A stretch of 30,318 nucleotides of DNA from JBAWWY01 sp037144355 (GCA_037144355.1 JBAWWY010000018.1:1-30318), one strand, 5' to 3'; shown: positions 14,955 through 23,676, numbered from the stretch's first letter. The notes: generated from the sequence alone by a model not told the origin. A program made the numbers and translations.

Positions 14955-16430
14955 ATGCTTCAGATTGAAATTGTTCATAATAGCCAGACCCCTATTTACC
15001 TTCAGATTGCAAACCAGATCAAGGAGCTTGTCATAAAAGGCGAACTCAGCGAAGGTTGCAAGCTTCCTTCCGAGAGAGCTTTGGCAAAGGCGACAGATGT
15101 TCATAGGAACACTGTAATCAAAGCTTACAACGAATTGAAGGCAGGGGGCCTTATTGTTGCCAGACAAGGTTTGGCATATGAAATCTCCTACGGCAAAAAT
15201 GAGGCAGCAACATCTAAAAATTCGGGAAGTATTCCCTGGCAATGCTTGATGAAAGAGGAGTTTCAAGAACTCAACGAGAGCTTTGACCATCTTTTTTCAG
15301 AATCATATTCTAAAAAATTCATATCGTTTGCAGGAGGCATTATTCCAAATGATGCAAAGTGCAAAGACGATGTTAGAGAAATATTAACACAGATAATTGC
15401 TTTGGAAGAATCTGGCGAACAGGATGTTTATAGCTACTCCCCATATCAAGGCATATTGTCATTTAGACAAAATTTATCCCGCCTGCTTCGTGGAAAGGGA
15501 ATACATTCCCATCCAGGAGAAATCCAGGTTTTAACAGAAATGAACCAGGCTTTGGACTATATCATTGAGCTTTTTATAAAGCCGGGAGACTGTGTTTTAA
15601 CTGAGGAACCTATTTCTCCAGACGTTTTCAGAGGGCTGAAATTGGCTGGGGCAAAAGTCGTTACAGTACCAATCGATGAAAACGGAATAATTGCGGAAAG
15701 CATTGAGTCACTTGTGCTTAGGCACAAACCAAAATTTATTTATGTAAGTTCCGGATATCAGGATCCAACAGGCACTACATTGAGTTTGGAACGAAAAAAC
15801 CTGCTCCTTGAAATATCAAATAAATATAGATTGCCAATAGTGGAAGATGACAGCACATCGGGTATCTGTTTTGAAAGGGACTTTGTCTCTTCAATCAAAT
15901 CCTTGGACAAACACAATCAGGTCATATACATCTACTCGTTTGAACTTACCTTCGCTCCAGGAATCAGACTGGCTTTTGTGTCTGCACCAAAGCAGATTAT
16001 CAAGAGGCTGAGTTATCTGGTTTCCCTCCACTTGATAAGCATAGATAGTCTTTCCCAGAGACTTTTGAGCAATTATATCGAGAAAGGATTTTACGAGAAG
16101 AATCTCAAGTCCATATCATTGGAATATGAGAAAAAGATGGAACTGATGTATAAAAAGCTTGAAGATGTCAAAGAACTTGGGATAAGCTGTCACAAACCAA
16201 AAGGCGGAGTATATTTATGGTGCAGGCTCCCAAACAATATGAAAATAAAAACCTTGGAAAAGAAAGCTTTTAAAAAAGGTGTTGTATTCATACCGGGAAC
16301 CTTGTTTTACCCACATGGAAACAATGGAGAATCATATATCAGGCTGAACTTCTCATATCCAAGCATGGAGCAGATAGCCGAGGGAATGGACCTATTAATA
16401 GAAGCAATGAAAGAAAGCACTGGTACGTGA
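14955..16430 (+). CDS. MocR-type GntR regulator lacking the PLP lysine
   Basis: The 491-residue protein joins a GntR winged helix (residues 10-78; PIYLQIANQIKELVIKGEL, LPSERALAKATDVHRNTV) to an aminotransferase-fold domain (about 115-491). MocR proteins use this domain to bind PLP and an amino compound and so switch transcription. Here the lysine that normally forms the internal aldimine is absent: the motif usually read as SFSKTFAPGIRLG is SFELTFAPGIRLA, with Leu331 at the lysine place. Asp270 stands in QDPTG where Asn is usual, and Tyr positions near 220 and 301 are Ser and Thr. The rest of the fold is intact (GGVYLWCRLP). The ATG at 14955 follows AAAGGAG. It lies immediately before the arginine operon, in the same orientation, and is the likely regulator of it. 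Confidence 0.88.
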   Translation: MLQIEIVHNSQTPIYLQIANQIKELVIKGELSEGCKLPSERALAKATDVHRNTVIKAYNELKAGGLIVARQGLAYEISYGKNEAATSKNSGSIPWQCLMKEEFQELNESFDHLFSESYSKKFISFAGGIIPNDAKCKDDVREILTQIIALEESGEQDVYSYSPYQGILSFRQNLSRLLRGKGIHSHPGEIQVLTEMNQALDYIIELFIKPGDCVLTEEPISPDVFRGLKLAGAKVVTVPIDENGIIAESIESLVLRHKPKFIYVSSGYQDPTGTTLSLERKNLLLEISNKYRLPIVEDDSTSGICFERDFVSSIKSLDKHNQVIYIYSFELTFAPGIRLAFVSAPKQIIKRLSYLVSLHLISIDSLSQRLLSNYIEKGFYEKNLKSISLEYEKKMELMYKKLEDVKELGISCHKPKGGVYLWCRLPNNMKIKTLEKKAFKKGVVFIPGTLFYPHGNNGESYIRLNFSYPSMEQIAEGMDLLIEAMKESTGT

Positions 16431-16450
16431 AACAAATAGCCAACTGGTAC
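16419..16450 (+). promoter_or_regulatory. Direct ACTGGTAC repeats, possible MocR operator
   Basis: ACTGGTAC occurs at 16419-16426 and 16443-16450, a 24-bp period, across the mocR stop and just upstream of the arc promoter region. MocR regulators commonly bind direct repeats, and GTACCA/TGGTAC-like cores are reported in that family. No copy was found in front of mocR itself. Confidence 0.5.
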
Positions 16451-16462
16451 TTTTTAAAATAA

Positions 16463-16489
16463 TTGTATATTGTATGCTTAAAGCATAAT
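16463..16489 (+). promoter_or_regulatory. Candidate arc operon promoter overlapping a perfect palindrome
   Basis: TATGCTT-A-AAGCATA (16473-16487) is a perfect 7-1-7 inverted repeat. It overlaps the best -10 candidate CATAAT (16484-16489), which is 15 bp from TTGTAT (16463-16468). An alternative -10, TATGCT, lies within the left arm. The short spacer suggests that an activator is needed or that a repressor competes. Confidence 0.45.
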
Positions 16490-16494
16490 CGATC

Positions 16495-16523
16495 AACAAC
16501 TTGTGGGGCTCTCATGAGTTGTT
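16495..16523 (+). promoter_or_regulatory. Stem-loop in the arcB leader
   Basis: AACAACT (16495-16501) pairs with AGTTGTT (16517-16523), and four inner pairs (two G-U) extend the stem to 11 bp with a GGGCTCT loop. It lies seven bases before the GGAGG of arcB and is not followed by a T run; it could affect translation or stabilise the mRNA. Confidence 0.55.
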
Positions 16524-16543
16524 CGTATATGGAGGAAAAAATT

Positions 16544-17533
16544 ATGGCAATGAACTTAAAAGGAAAGAGTTTTTTAACGCTATTGGACTTTTCAACTTCG
16601 GAGATTAGATACTTGCTGGACCTTGCCCACGACTTGAAATACAAGAAGAGGGCTGGAGTTCAGACAAACCTGCTAAAAGGTAAAAACATCGTATTGATTT
16701 TCGAAAAAACATCAACTAGGACCAGGTGTTCCTTTGAAGTTGCAGCTTCCGAAGAAGGCGGGCATGCGACTTATCTGGATATAGCACAATCTCAAATGGG
16801 TAAAAAAGAGTCACTTGAGGATACAGCCAAGGTTCTTGGAAGATATTACGATGGAATTGAATATAGGGGATATGACCAGGAGGTCGTTGAAAATCTTGCC
16901 AAACATTCCGGCGTTCCAGTATGGAACGGTCTTACGGATGTGGATCATCCAACTCAGATTCTCGCTGACATGATGACAATGGAAGAACATTTATCTAAGC
17001 CACTTCATAAAGCAAAGGTGGTTTTCTGTGGAGACATCAAAAACAATATGGCCTACGCCTGGATGTATGGGTGTGCAAAAATGGGAATGCATTTCGTAGG
17101 TTATGGCCCAAAAGAACTCGTACCTGATCAAAAGGTTATGGATATTGCAAACGAAATCGCTAAAGAAACTGGAGCGATAATCGAGATATGCAGCGACACA
17201 AGTTGCCTTGACGGAGCAGATGTGCTTTATACAGATGTTTGGGTTTCCATGGGTGAGGAAGATAGAACAGTTGAGAAGGTTAAAATGCTTTCCCCATACA
17301 AGGTGACAATGGAATTGCTTGCCAAGACAAACAACAGCGATGTAATGTTCATGCACTGTTTGCCTGCCTTCCACGATTTTGAGACAAAGACTGCCAAGGA
17401 ATGGATGGCCAAGGGCCTGGATATAAGAGAAGTAACGGATGAAGTATTTAGAAACAAGAACTCAGTAGTATTCGATGAGGCCGAAAATAGGATGCACACA
17501 ATCAAAGCAGTAATCGTAGCAACAATATCGTAA
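16544..17533 (+). CDS. arcB: Ornithine carbamoyltransferase, catabolic context
   Basis: The 329-residue enzyme interconverts citrulline plus phosphate with ornithine plus carbamoyl phosphate. Carbamoyl phosphate binding residues are seen in STRTR (57-61) and HPTQ (135-138), and ornithine binding in MHCLPAFHD (270-278). The frame is open 27 codons further upstream, but the ATG at 16544 directly follows GGAGGAAAAAATT and gives the normal family N-terminus. Anabolic ArgF is similar in sequence; the catabolic assignment rests on arcA and arcC following in the same operon. The gap to arcA is 35 bases with no terminator. Confidence 0.94.
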   Translation: MAMNLKGKSFLTLLDFSTSEIRYLLDLAHDLKYKKRAGVQTNLLKGKNIVLIFEKTSTRTRCSFEVAASEEGGHATYLDIAQSQMGKKESLEDTAKVLGRYYDGIEYRGYDQEVVENLAKHSGVPVWNGLTDVDHPTQILADMMTMEEHLSKPLHKAKVVFCGDIKNNMAYAWMYGCAKMGMHFVGYGPKELVPDQKVMDIANEIAKETGAIIEICSDTSCLDGADVLYTDVWVSMGEEDRTVEKVKMLSPYKVTMELLAKTNNSDVMFMHCLPAFHDFETKTAKEWMAKGLDIREVTDEVFRNKNSVVFDEAENRMHTIKAVIVATIS

Positions 17534-17568
17534 GCGAACATAGCCATTTAACTTAAGGAGGAATTGAA

Positions 17569-18801
17569 ATGAAAAACGATACCAATGATATCAATGTATT
17601 CTCCGAAGTAGGCAAATTGAACAGGGTCCTGCTTCATCGGCTTGGAAAAGAACTGGAAGGTTTGGTCCCGGACAACTTTGAGAGATTGCTTTTTGATGAC
17701 ATTCCCTACATTTCAGTAGCCCAATATGAGCATGACTGTTTTTCAGACGTGCTGAAAGAAAATGGCGTGGAAGTTCTATATTTTATTGACCAGGCTGAAA
17801 TAGCCCTGGCCGACGGAGAGATAAGACATAAATTTATCAAGGAGTTCATCGCAGAAAGCGAAGTAAGTTCTCAATATGTGAGAGAGGCCATCTACGAATA
17901 TTTGGAAAATATGCCTCTTCCAGAAATGATACAAAAAATGATTTCAGGCATTAAAAAAGCTGATATACCAACTAAAACACCAATAACTTTATCCGATATC
18001 GTGGCACAAAGATATCCATACTATACAGATCCGCTTCCAAACTTATATTTTACCAGGGATCCTGGAGCATGCATCGGAGAAGGGCTCAATGTAAACTGCA
18101 TGAGCACCAAGGCAAGAAGAAGAGAATCCCTATTTCTGAAATACATGTACAAGTACAATGAGAAAATTTTTCCTGACGGAACCCACCTTTGGTACGATTA
18201 TTCTGGACCTTACAACATTGAAGGCGGGGATGTGCTTGTAATATCAAATGAAGTTGTCGCAGTAGGATTCAGCCAGAGGACATCGGCGGAAGCTATTGAA
18301 GTAATGGCAGAGAATCTTTTAAAACATTCGCAGAGCTTTAAGAAAGTACTGGTTTTCGAAATACCAAAGTGCAGGGCTTTCATGCATTTGGACACGGTTT
18401 TCACCATGGTTGATTATGATAAATTTACAATTCACCCAGAGATTGAAGCCCCTCTTAATATTTACGAAATAGTATTGGATAAAGACGGGAGATCAAAGAT
18501 AAAAAGCAGCACGGATGTGCTTACAAATATTCTTAAAAGAGAGTTGAAACTTCCAGCGGTACAACTTATCAGATGCGGCGGCGACGACAAGATTGCGGCT
18601 CAAAGGGAACAATGGAGCGATGGATCAAATACTCTTGCCATAGCCCCTGGAGTAGTAATTACTTATGACAGGAATTATGTAACAAATGATTTGCTCGACA
18701 AAAGTGGGATAAAGGTATTGACTATCCCAAGTTCGGAATTGAGCAGGGGCCGGGGCGGTCCAAGATGCATGAGCATGCCGCTTAATAGAAGCCTATTATA
18801 A
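17569..18801 (+). CDS. arcA: Arginine deiminase
   Basis: The 410-residue enzyme hydrolyses L-arginine to citrulline and ammonia, the first step of the pathway. Diagnostic segments are FTRDPGA, IEGGDVLV, FMHLDTVFTM with the catalytic His, and RGGPRCMSMPL, where Cys400 is the nucleophile. Length and motifs are normal, with no sign of damage. The ATG at 17569 follows AAGGAGG. The order arcB-arcA-arcC differs from the common arcABC order but gives the same route. Confidence 0.97.
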   Translation: MKNDTNDINVFSEVGKLNRVLLHRLGKELEGLVPDNFERLLFDDIPYISVAQYEHDCFSDVLKENGVEVLYFIDQAEIALADGEIRHKFIKEFIAESEVSSQYVREAIYEYLENMPLPEMIQKMISGIKKADIPTKTPITLSDIVAQRYPYYTDPLPNLYFTRDPGACIGEGLNVNCMSTKARRRESLFLKYMYKYNEKIFPDGTHLWYDYSGPYNIEGGDVLVISNEVVAVGFSQRTSAEAIEVMAENLLKHSQSFKKVLVFEIPKCRAFMHLDTVFTMVDYDKFTIHPEIEAPLNIYEIVLDKDGRSKIKSSTDVLTNILKRELKLPAVQLIRCGGDDKIAAQREQWSDGSNTLAIAPGVVITYDRNYVTNDLLDKSGIKVLTIPSSELSRGRGGPRCMSMPLNRSLL

Positions 18802-18814
18802 CTTGGAGGAAGAA

Positions 18815-19780
18815 ATGACTTTAAATAAGACGAATGATAATATGAAAATAGTTGTCGCCCTTGGAGGCAATGCTTTGATGGAATCAGGATCAGCGGAAAC
18901 AACTTCTGAAAACCAGCATAAGGTAGTGATGAATACTTGTAATTATTTGGCGGAACTGGTGGAAAGAGGCTATAAAATGGCAATAGTCCATGGGAACGGT
19001 CCACAGGTTGGGAGGATTGTTCTTGCTTCAGAATATGCCAAGCCTGTTACACCAGCCATGCCTTTTGACGTATGCGGAGCCATGAGCCAGGGATATATCG
19101 GATATCACATCCAGCAATGCTTGAGATTTGCATTGCTAAAAAGAGGAATAAAAACTCCTGTAGCGACTATTCTTACCCAGGTGCTTGTTTCCAAAGACGA
19201 CCAGGCTTTCGATAATCCTACGAAACCAATCGGACCTTTTTATTCCAAGGAAGAAGCTAAACTAGTTGCCGATAAAACAGGATACACAATAATAGAGGAT
19301 TCTGGAAGAGGCTATAGAAGAGTTGTTCCATCTCCAAAGCCAATTGATATAATAGAACTTGAGTCTGTAAAAGAACTTCTAAAGACAGCGATAGTTGTTA
19401 CTGCTGGAGGGGGAGGGATACCTGTTATTCAAGGGGAAGATGGAGAATTGACAGGAATTTCAGCCGTAATAGACAAAGACCACGCAGCATCTCTTTTGGC
19501 TTTTGAACTGGAAGCAGATACTCTATTGATACTCACTGAAGTGGAAAAAGTGGCATTGAACTATAACATGCCTAATCAAATAAATTTAGATAAAATGGCT
19601 GTTGCCGAGGCCGAAAAGCATATAGAACAGGGGCATTTCGCCCCAGGCAGCATGCTTCCAAAAATACAAGCCGCAATTAACTTTGTTAAGGGAAATCCTG
19701 GGAAAAGAGCGGTAATAACATCATTGTTTAAAGCGGTGGATGCTCTCGAGGGTAAAACGGGAACGATTATCAGCTGTTAA
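18815..19780 (+). CDS. arcC: Carbamate kinase
   Basis: The 321-residue amino acid kinase-fold enzyme transfers the phosphate of carbamoyl phosphate to ADP, the ATP-yielding step of arginine fermentation. Signatures are VVALGGNAL at the N-terminus, VHGNGPQVG, a GGGGIPV loop and the VDKD-like segment VIDKDHAASLLA. The ATG at 18815 is chosen because GGAGGAAGAA lies directly before it; a TTG at 18803 overlaps that ribosome site. An ATG at 18842 would give the classical MKIVVALGG start but has no ribosome site. Confidence 0.96.
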   Translation: MTLNKTNDNMKIVVALGGNALMESGSAETTSENQHKVVMNTCNYLAELVERGYKMAIVHGNGPQVGRIVLASEYAKPVTPAMPFDVCGAMSQGYIGYHIQQCLRFALLKRGIKTPVATILTQVLVSKDDQAFDNPTKPIGPFYSKEEAKLVADKTGYTIIEDSGRGYRRVVPSPKPIDIIELESVKELLKTAIVVTAGGGGIPVIQGEDGELTGISAVIDKDHAASLLAFELEADTLLILTEVEKVALNYNMPNQINLDKMAVAEAEKHIEQGHFAPGSMLPKIQAAINFVKGNPGKRAVITSLFKAVDALEGKTGTIISC

Positions 19781-19820
19781 ATTATTTATTTCATATCCAT
19801 GCACTTGAAAGGGAGAGACA

Positions 19821-21236
19821 ATGGAAAAGATGGAGATTTTTGACAACCAAATTTACAGCGTTAAAAATGGGCATTTATGTTTTGACAACAAGGATTTGAT
19901 TTTACTCGCAGAACAATTCGGCACGCCTCTTTATGTATTTTCAGAAAAAAGGCTTAAGGAAAATGTCCACGAAATTCTCAATTCTTTTCGGAAATACCAT
20001 AAAAAGACAAATTTGCACTATGCTGCAAAATGCGAGTCCACAACTGCCAATGTCCAAGCAATTCTAGCCGCTGGGAGTGACTTCGAAGTTAATTCCGGTG
20101 GGGAGATGTTCAAAGTTCTCCATGCAGGTGTAAAGGGGAGTCAAATAGTTTTCAATGGCGTGGGCAAAACAGTGGATGAAATCAAACAGTCTCTCGAAAA
20201 TGATATCAAGTCCATCAATGTTGACTCGGAGTTCGAGCTGGATAGAATAATAGAAACAGCCAAGTCTATGAATAAAAGAGCGAATATTACAATAAGAATT
20301 GTACCGGAAGTTTCAACAGGTGTTGTCAAAGGGAACGAAACAGGAACACATGAATCCAAATTCGGTATCACTTTGAATAATCTTGAAGACGTAATGAGAC
20401 ATTCACTCAGTTTTCCGAAAGAACTAAATGTCTTGGGATATCATTTTCATATTGGGACCCAAACTTATGATCTTCATTCTTTTGTTGAGGCATTTGTTGT
20501 AATGCTTAAAACAGCTGTTGATATATATAAGACCATAGGATACAAGCCTGAGATTTTAAATATTGGGGGAGGACTTCCTGTTCCTCATTATATTGATGTC
20601 ACAGCAACCCAGTATATGCCAAAAAACATATTCTACATGTTGAAGGGTGACCTAACTGCGGAAGATATAGCCAAGGCAGTCTGTGCTGAACTGAAACCTG
20701 AAAAAGTCATTGCATGGGCAGGTAAGGAATTCGAATCTTTCTTCAAGGATTGCGAACTTATTGTTGAAGCGGGCAGAAAAGTTGTTGCTGATGCGGCAGT
20801 GCTCCTTTCAAGAGTTGAAAACAAGAAGAGAAGAGATTATATATCTGAAGACTGGATTACAGTTGATGCAGGATTCAATACACTTATGGAAGTTAAGACA
20901 TATTATTGGTATTATCATATGGTTAGCGCCAGCAAGATAGAAAAATTCCATGGAAAGGATTTCAAGGTCGCTGGTCCGTGCTGCGATTCCGGGGATGTTT
21001 ATTTTGATATTGACAACCACATCAATCTGCCAGATTATCGAAAACTGCCAAGATCCACTGAGCCGGGAGACATTATTGCCATGCTCAATGTTGGAGCATA
21101 TGGCACACCCAATATGTCAAATTATAATGGAAGGCCAAAAGCAGGGGTTCTCATGATAAGAGAAAGTGGAGAGGTTATTATAATCAAGAAGGCTCAAACT
21201 TATGAAGATCTAATTGCCGATGAAATCAAATTATGA
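19821..21236 (+). CDS. Fold-III PLP decarboxylase, DokD-type (D-ornithine/D-lysine) candidate
   Basis: The 471-residue enzyme belongs to the diaminopimelate/ornithine decarboxylase alanine racemase-fold family. Lys70 in YAAK is the PLP lysine; YHFHIGTQ, NIGGGLPV and VEAGR are cofactor sites, and Cys388 in GPCCDSGD is the general acid. It is longer than typical LysA (about 420) and carries features I recall from the Salmonella D-ornithine/D-lysine decarboxylase DokD: NGHLCF at the start, VFNGV near 110, GLPVPH followed by an insertion, and GRP-GV-MI near the end. With an ornithine racemase gene next, D-ornithine to putrescine plus CO2 is the favoured reaction. Diaminopimelate or L-ornithine decarboxylation remains possible. 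The ATG at 19821 follows GGGAG, 40 bases after arcC. Confidence 0.75.
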   Translation: MEKMEIFDNQIYSVKNGHLCFDNKDLILLAEQFGTPLYVFSEKRLKENVHEILNSFRKYHKKTNLHYAAKCESTTANVQAILAAGSDFEVNSGGEMFKVLHAGVKGSQIVFNGVGKTVDEIKQSLENDIKSINVDSEFELDRIIETAKSMNKRANITIRIVPEVSTGVVKGNETGTHESKFGITLNNLEDVMRHSLSFPKELNVLGYHFHIGTQTYDLHSFVEAFVVMLKTAVDIYKTIGYKPEILNIGGGLPVPHYIDVTATQYMPKNIFYMLKGDLTAEDIAKAVCAELKPEKVIAWAGKEFESFFKDCELIVEAGRKVVADAAVLLSRVENKKRRDYISEDWITVDAGFNTLMEVKTYYWYYHMVSASKIEKFHGKDFKVAGPCCDSGDVYFDIDNHINLPDYRKLPRSTEPGDIIAMLNVGAYGTPNMSNYNGRPKAGVLMIRESGEVIIIKKAQTYEDLIADEIKL

Positions 21237-21280
21237 TTTAATAAGATAAAATATTCCTAGATAGACGCGTTGGAGGAAAT

Positions 21281-22342
21281 ATGAAATACCCTGCACTAAT
21301 AATAGATAAAAAAAAGCTGGAAGAAAACACAAGAATTATTGTCGATAACTGTAAAGCATATGGGATAGCGGTTACAGCAGTTACAAAATGCTACTGTGCA
21401 ATACCCGAGCTTGCTATCGCCCAGGTCAAAGGTGGAGCCAACATGCTTGCCGACTCAAGAATTGAAAATTTAAAAAAGCTGAAAGACATTCCAGTGCCCA
21501 AATTGCTTATAAGAATACCCATGCTGTCACAGGTTGAAGAGGTTGTTAGATATGCCGACATTAGTTTGAACAGTGAGATCAGCGTTATCAAGGCTCTTTC
21601 TGATGAATCGGTCAAGCAAGGGAAGGTTCATAAAGTGATTTTCATGATCGACCTTGGGGACTTGCGGGAAGGTTGCCTAATCGAGGATGCGATGGATGTC
21701 ATTGATGAAATAGTCCATCTCGAAGGGGTCTGCCTAGCAGGAATAGGTTCGAACTTTTCATGCTTTGGTGGAGTTCTTGCCGATAAGGATAATCTTCAAG
21801 TATTGGTAAATCTTAAAGAAAACATAGCCCAAAAACACGGTTTAAAAATAGAATATATCACTGCTGGGAACTCCGCGTCATATCATGTAATGGAAGCTGG
21901 CGATGTGCCAAAAGATGTGAATCACTTCAGACTTGGAGAAATTATACTGCTGGGAAAAGACGAGCAGACAGGAAAGATAGTTGAAAATATAAATTCAGAT
22001 GTATTCACACTTGTAGCAGAAATAATAGAGCTCAAAGACAAACCGTCAAAACCATTTGGAAAAATCGGAGTTGACGCCTTTGGAATGATCCCAAGTTTTG
22101 AGGATATTGGGATCAGAAAAAGGGCAATCTTTGGGATTGGGAGGCAAGATGTAAAAGTAGATGACTTGTTCCCAAAAGTTAGCGGCGCGAAAATAATCGG
22201 AGCCAGCAGCGACCATATGATCGTAGATTTAACCGATTGTGAGAAAGACTACAAGGTTGGAGATTTGATGGAATTCCAGGTGGCATATGGGGCATTGCTT
22301 GCCCTCAGTACTTCCGAATATGTTTCAAAGAATATAATCTAA
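21281..22342 (+). CDS. orr: Alanine/ornithine racemase family enzyme, likely ornithine racemase
   Basis: The 353-residue fold-III PLP enzyme has Lys36 in AVTKCYCA, FMIDLGDLREG, an ITAGNSASYHVM segment and LGEIILLG, which match the alanine/ornithine racemase group that includes clostridial Orr, rather than biosynthetic Alr. In Clostridium, Orr makes D-ornithine for ornithine fermentation; none of the oraS/oraE aminomutase genes is present here, while a D-ornithine-type decarboxylase gene lies directly upstream. The ATG at 21281 follows TTGGAGG. The gene closes the operon, with a terminator 16 bases after the stop. Confidence 0.85.
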   Translation: MKYPALIIDKKKLEENTRIIVDNCKAYGIAVTAVTKCYCAIPELAIAQVKGGANMLADSRIENLKKLKDIPVPKLLIRIPMLSQVEEVVRYADISLNSEISVIKALSDESVKQGKVHKVIFMIDLGDLREGCLIEDAMDVIDEIVHLEGVCLAGIGSNFSCFGGVLADKDNLQVLVNLKENIAQKHGLKIEYITAGNSASYHVMEAGDVPKDVNHFRLGEIILLGKDEQTGKIVENINSDVFTLVAEIIELKDKPSKPFGKIGVDAFGMIPSFEDIGIRKRAIFGIGRQDVKVDDLFPKVSGAKIIGASSDHMIVDLTDCEKDYKVGDLMEFQVAYGALLALSTSEYVSKNII

Positions 22343-22358
22343 GAAGTCATCAAATTTG

Positions 22359-22388
22359 GCGTAGTTCTAAGGAACTGCGCTTTTATTT
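22359..22388 (+). terminator. Intrinsic terminator of the arginine operon
   Basis: GCGTAGTTC (22359-22367) pairs with GAACTGCGC (22372-22380), with one G-U pair and a TAAG loop, followed by TTTTATTTT. Confidence 0.9.
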
Positions 22389-22400
22389 TCTGATAATTAA

Positions 22401-22425
22401 AAGGACCCGCTAAAAACGGGTCCTT
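22401..22425 (-). terminator. Intrinsic terminator of the AI-2E-family gene
   Basis: AAGGACCCG and CGGGTCCTT form a perfect nine-pair stem with a seven-base loop. On the minus strand it is followed by TTAATTAT after the closing TT, so it mainly serves the minus-strand gene. Confidence 0.8.
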
Positions 22426-22470
22426 GCAAATATCAATATTTTCAAAATTCCAATCTGCCAATAATGTAAA

Positions 22471-23652
22471 TTATAGAACCGACCCGAACTTTTTAAAAAG
22501 AAATAATTTTATGATTGCAGCAGTTGGAACAGCAATTATCATTCCGGGAATACCCCAATAGTAGCCAGCAATAAGAATAGCCACAAGGACGAAAACCGGA
22601 TGAAGTCCGGTGCTGGTACCAACGACTTTAGGAGATATGATCGCCCCATCAATTTGTTGGATTATAAAGAGCACAAGGACAACCATGAATGCCTGGGTAA
22701 CGCCTCCAGTTAATAGAGCGACTATGACTGCCGGAATCATTCCAAGTATTGGTCCAAAATATGGGATTATGTTTGCTATACCGGCAAAACAACCGATAAA
22801 AACTGCAAAGTCAAGCCCTACTATTGAAAGCCCGATTGATGATAGGATTGCAATTATTAGACCGTCAAGCAATTGACCACGCAAGAACTGACCTATTACT
22901 ATGTTAACTTCCTTTAAGGTTTCGTTCAATTTTGAAGAATGCTCATCAGACATTAAAATGCCAAGAATTTTTTGCCACAATGCCATAAAATATTCTCTAT
23001 CAAGCATGATATAGAGGCTTACAACTGCGCCCAGGAATATATTGATAATTCCACCGCCAAGCCCAATGAAAAAATTCATAATCGATGCGGTGCTGAAGTG
23101 AGTTGAGATCCATGCAATAAGAGAATTGCTCGCCTTTTGTATTTGTTCTTCAAAGCCGCTTCCAGGGATTTTATTGACAAGATCCCGTAAAATCTGCTCA
23201 TATTTGACAAAGTAGTCGACAATGCTCTGTACCATTTGTCCTAGGCTAACAAATACCAGTTTTCCAACAATAAGAGCGGCAAATGCATATAGCACCAGGC
23301 AAAGGACAATGATGATTATTAGGAACGTAATCAAAATACTTGATGTATGGATTATTTTTTCTCGCTTTAGTTGCTTTGAAGGATTGCTTTCCAACTTATA
23401 GAAAAGTTTTCTCATAAGCATATGGTCGATAAACTTCACCAAAGGGCTGAGAAGATAGGCTATAATCAATCCAATTATTAGAGGTGAAATAGCTGAAAGA
23501 AAATTCCCGCCAATAGACATTAATAATCCTGCCACATATTTGAAATGTAGGATGAGCTGGTAGGCTATGAATAATACAGTTATACTGCAGACGGCATAAA
23601 TGCAGAAGACAAGATATGGTTTGTTTTCCTTAATTAGATTGAATTTAGGCAT
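22471..23652 (-). CDS. AI-2E-family transporter (TqsA/YdiK-like membrane protein)
   Basis: The 393-residue polytopic protein has about eight hydrophobic segments. A first pair comes early (YLVFCIYAVCSITVLFIAYQ and the region with ISPLIIGLIIAYLLSPLV), and a cytoplasmic amphipathic middle follows. The conserved C-terminal core reads QFLRGQLLDGLIIAI, IANIIPYFGPILGMIPA and IDGAIISPKVVG. The family exports small molecules (autoinducer-2, ions or other solutes depending on the member); the substrate here is unknown. The longer frame from 23796 is rejected; the ATG at 23652 follows AGGAGGG. It stands alone with its own promoter and terminator, divergent from the U32 gene. Confidence 0.9.
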   Translation of the reverse strand: MPKFNLIKENKPYLVFCIYAVCSITVLFIAYQLILHFKYVAGLLMSIGGNFLSAISPLIIGLIIAYLLSPLVKFIDHMLMRKLFYKLESNPSKQLKREKIIHTSSILITFLIIIIVLCLVLYAFAALIVGKLVFVSLGQMVQSIVDYFVKYEQILRDLVNKIPGSGFEEQIQKASNSLIAWISTHFSTASIMNFFIGLGGGIINIFLGAVVSLYIMLDREYFMALWQKILGILMSDEHSSKLNETLKEVNIVIGQFLRGQLLDGLIIAILSSIGLSIVGLDFAVFIGCFAGIANIIPYFGPILGMIPAVIVALLTGGVTQAFMVVLVLFIIQQIDGAIISPKVVGTSTGLHPVFVLVAILIAGYYWGIPGMIIAVPTAAIIKLFLFKKFGSVL

Positions 23653-23676
23653 ATTAGACCCTCCTATGTTCAAATA

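Noticed and set aside
16473..16487. The palindrome before arcB as an ArgR (ARG box) site
   Set aside because: It does not resemble the TGAATAATTATTCA-type ARG box consensus, so it is described only as an unassigned operator-like palindrome.
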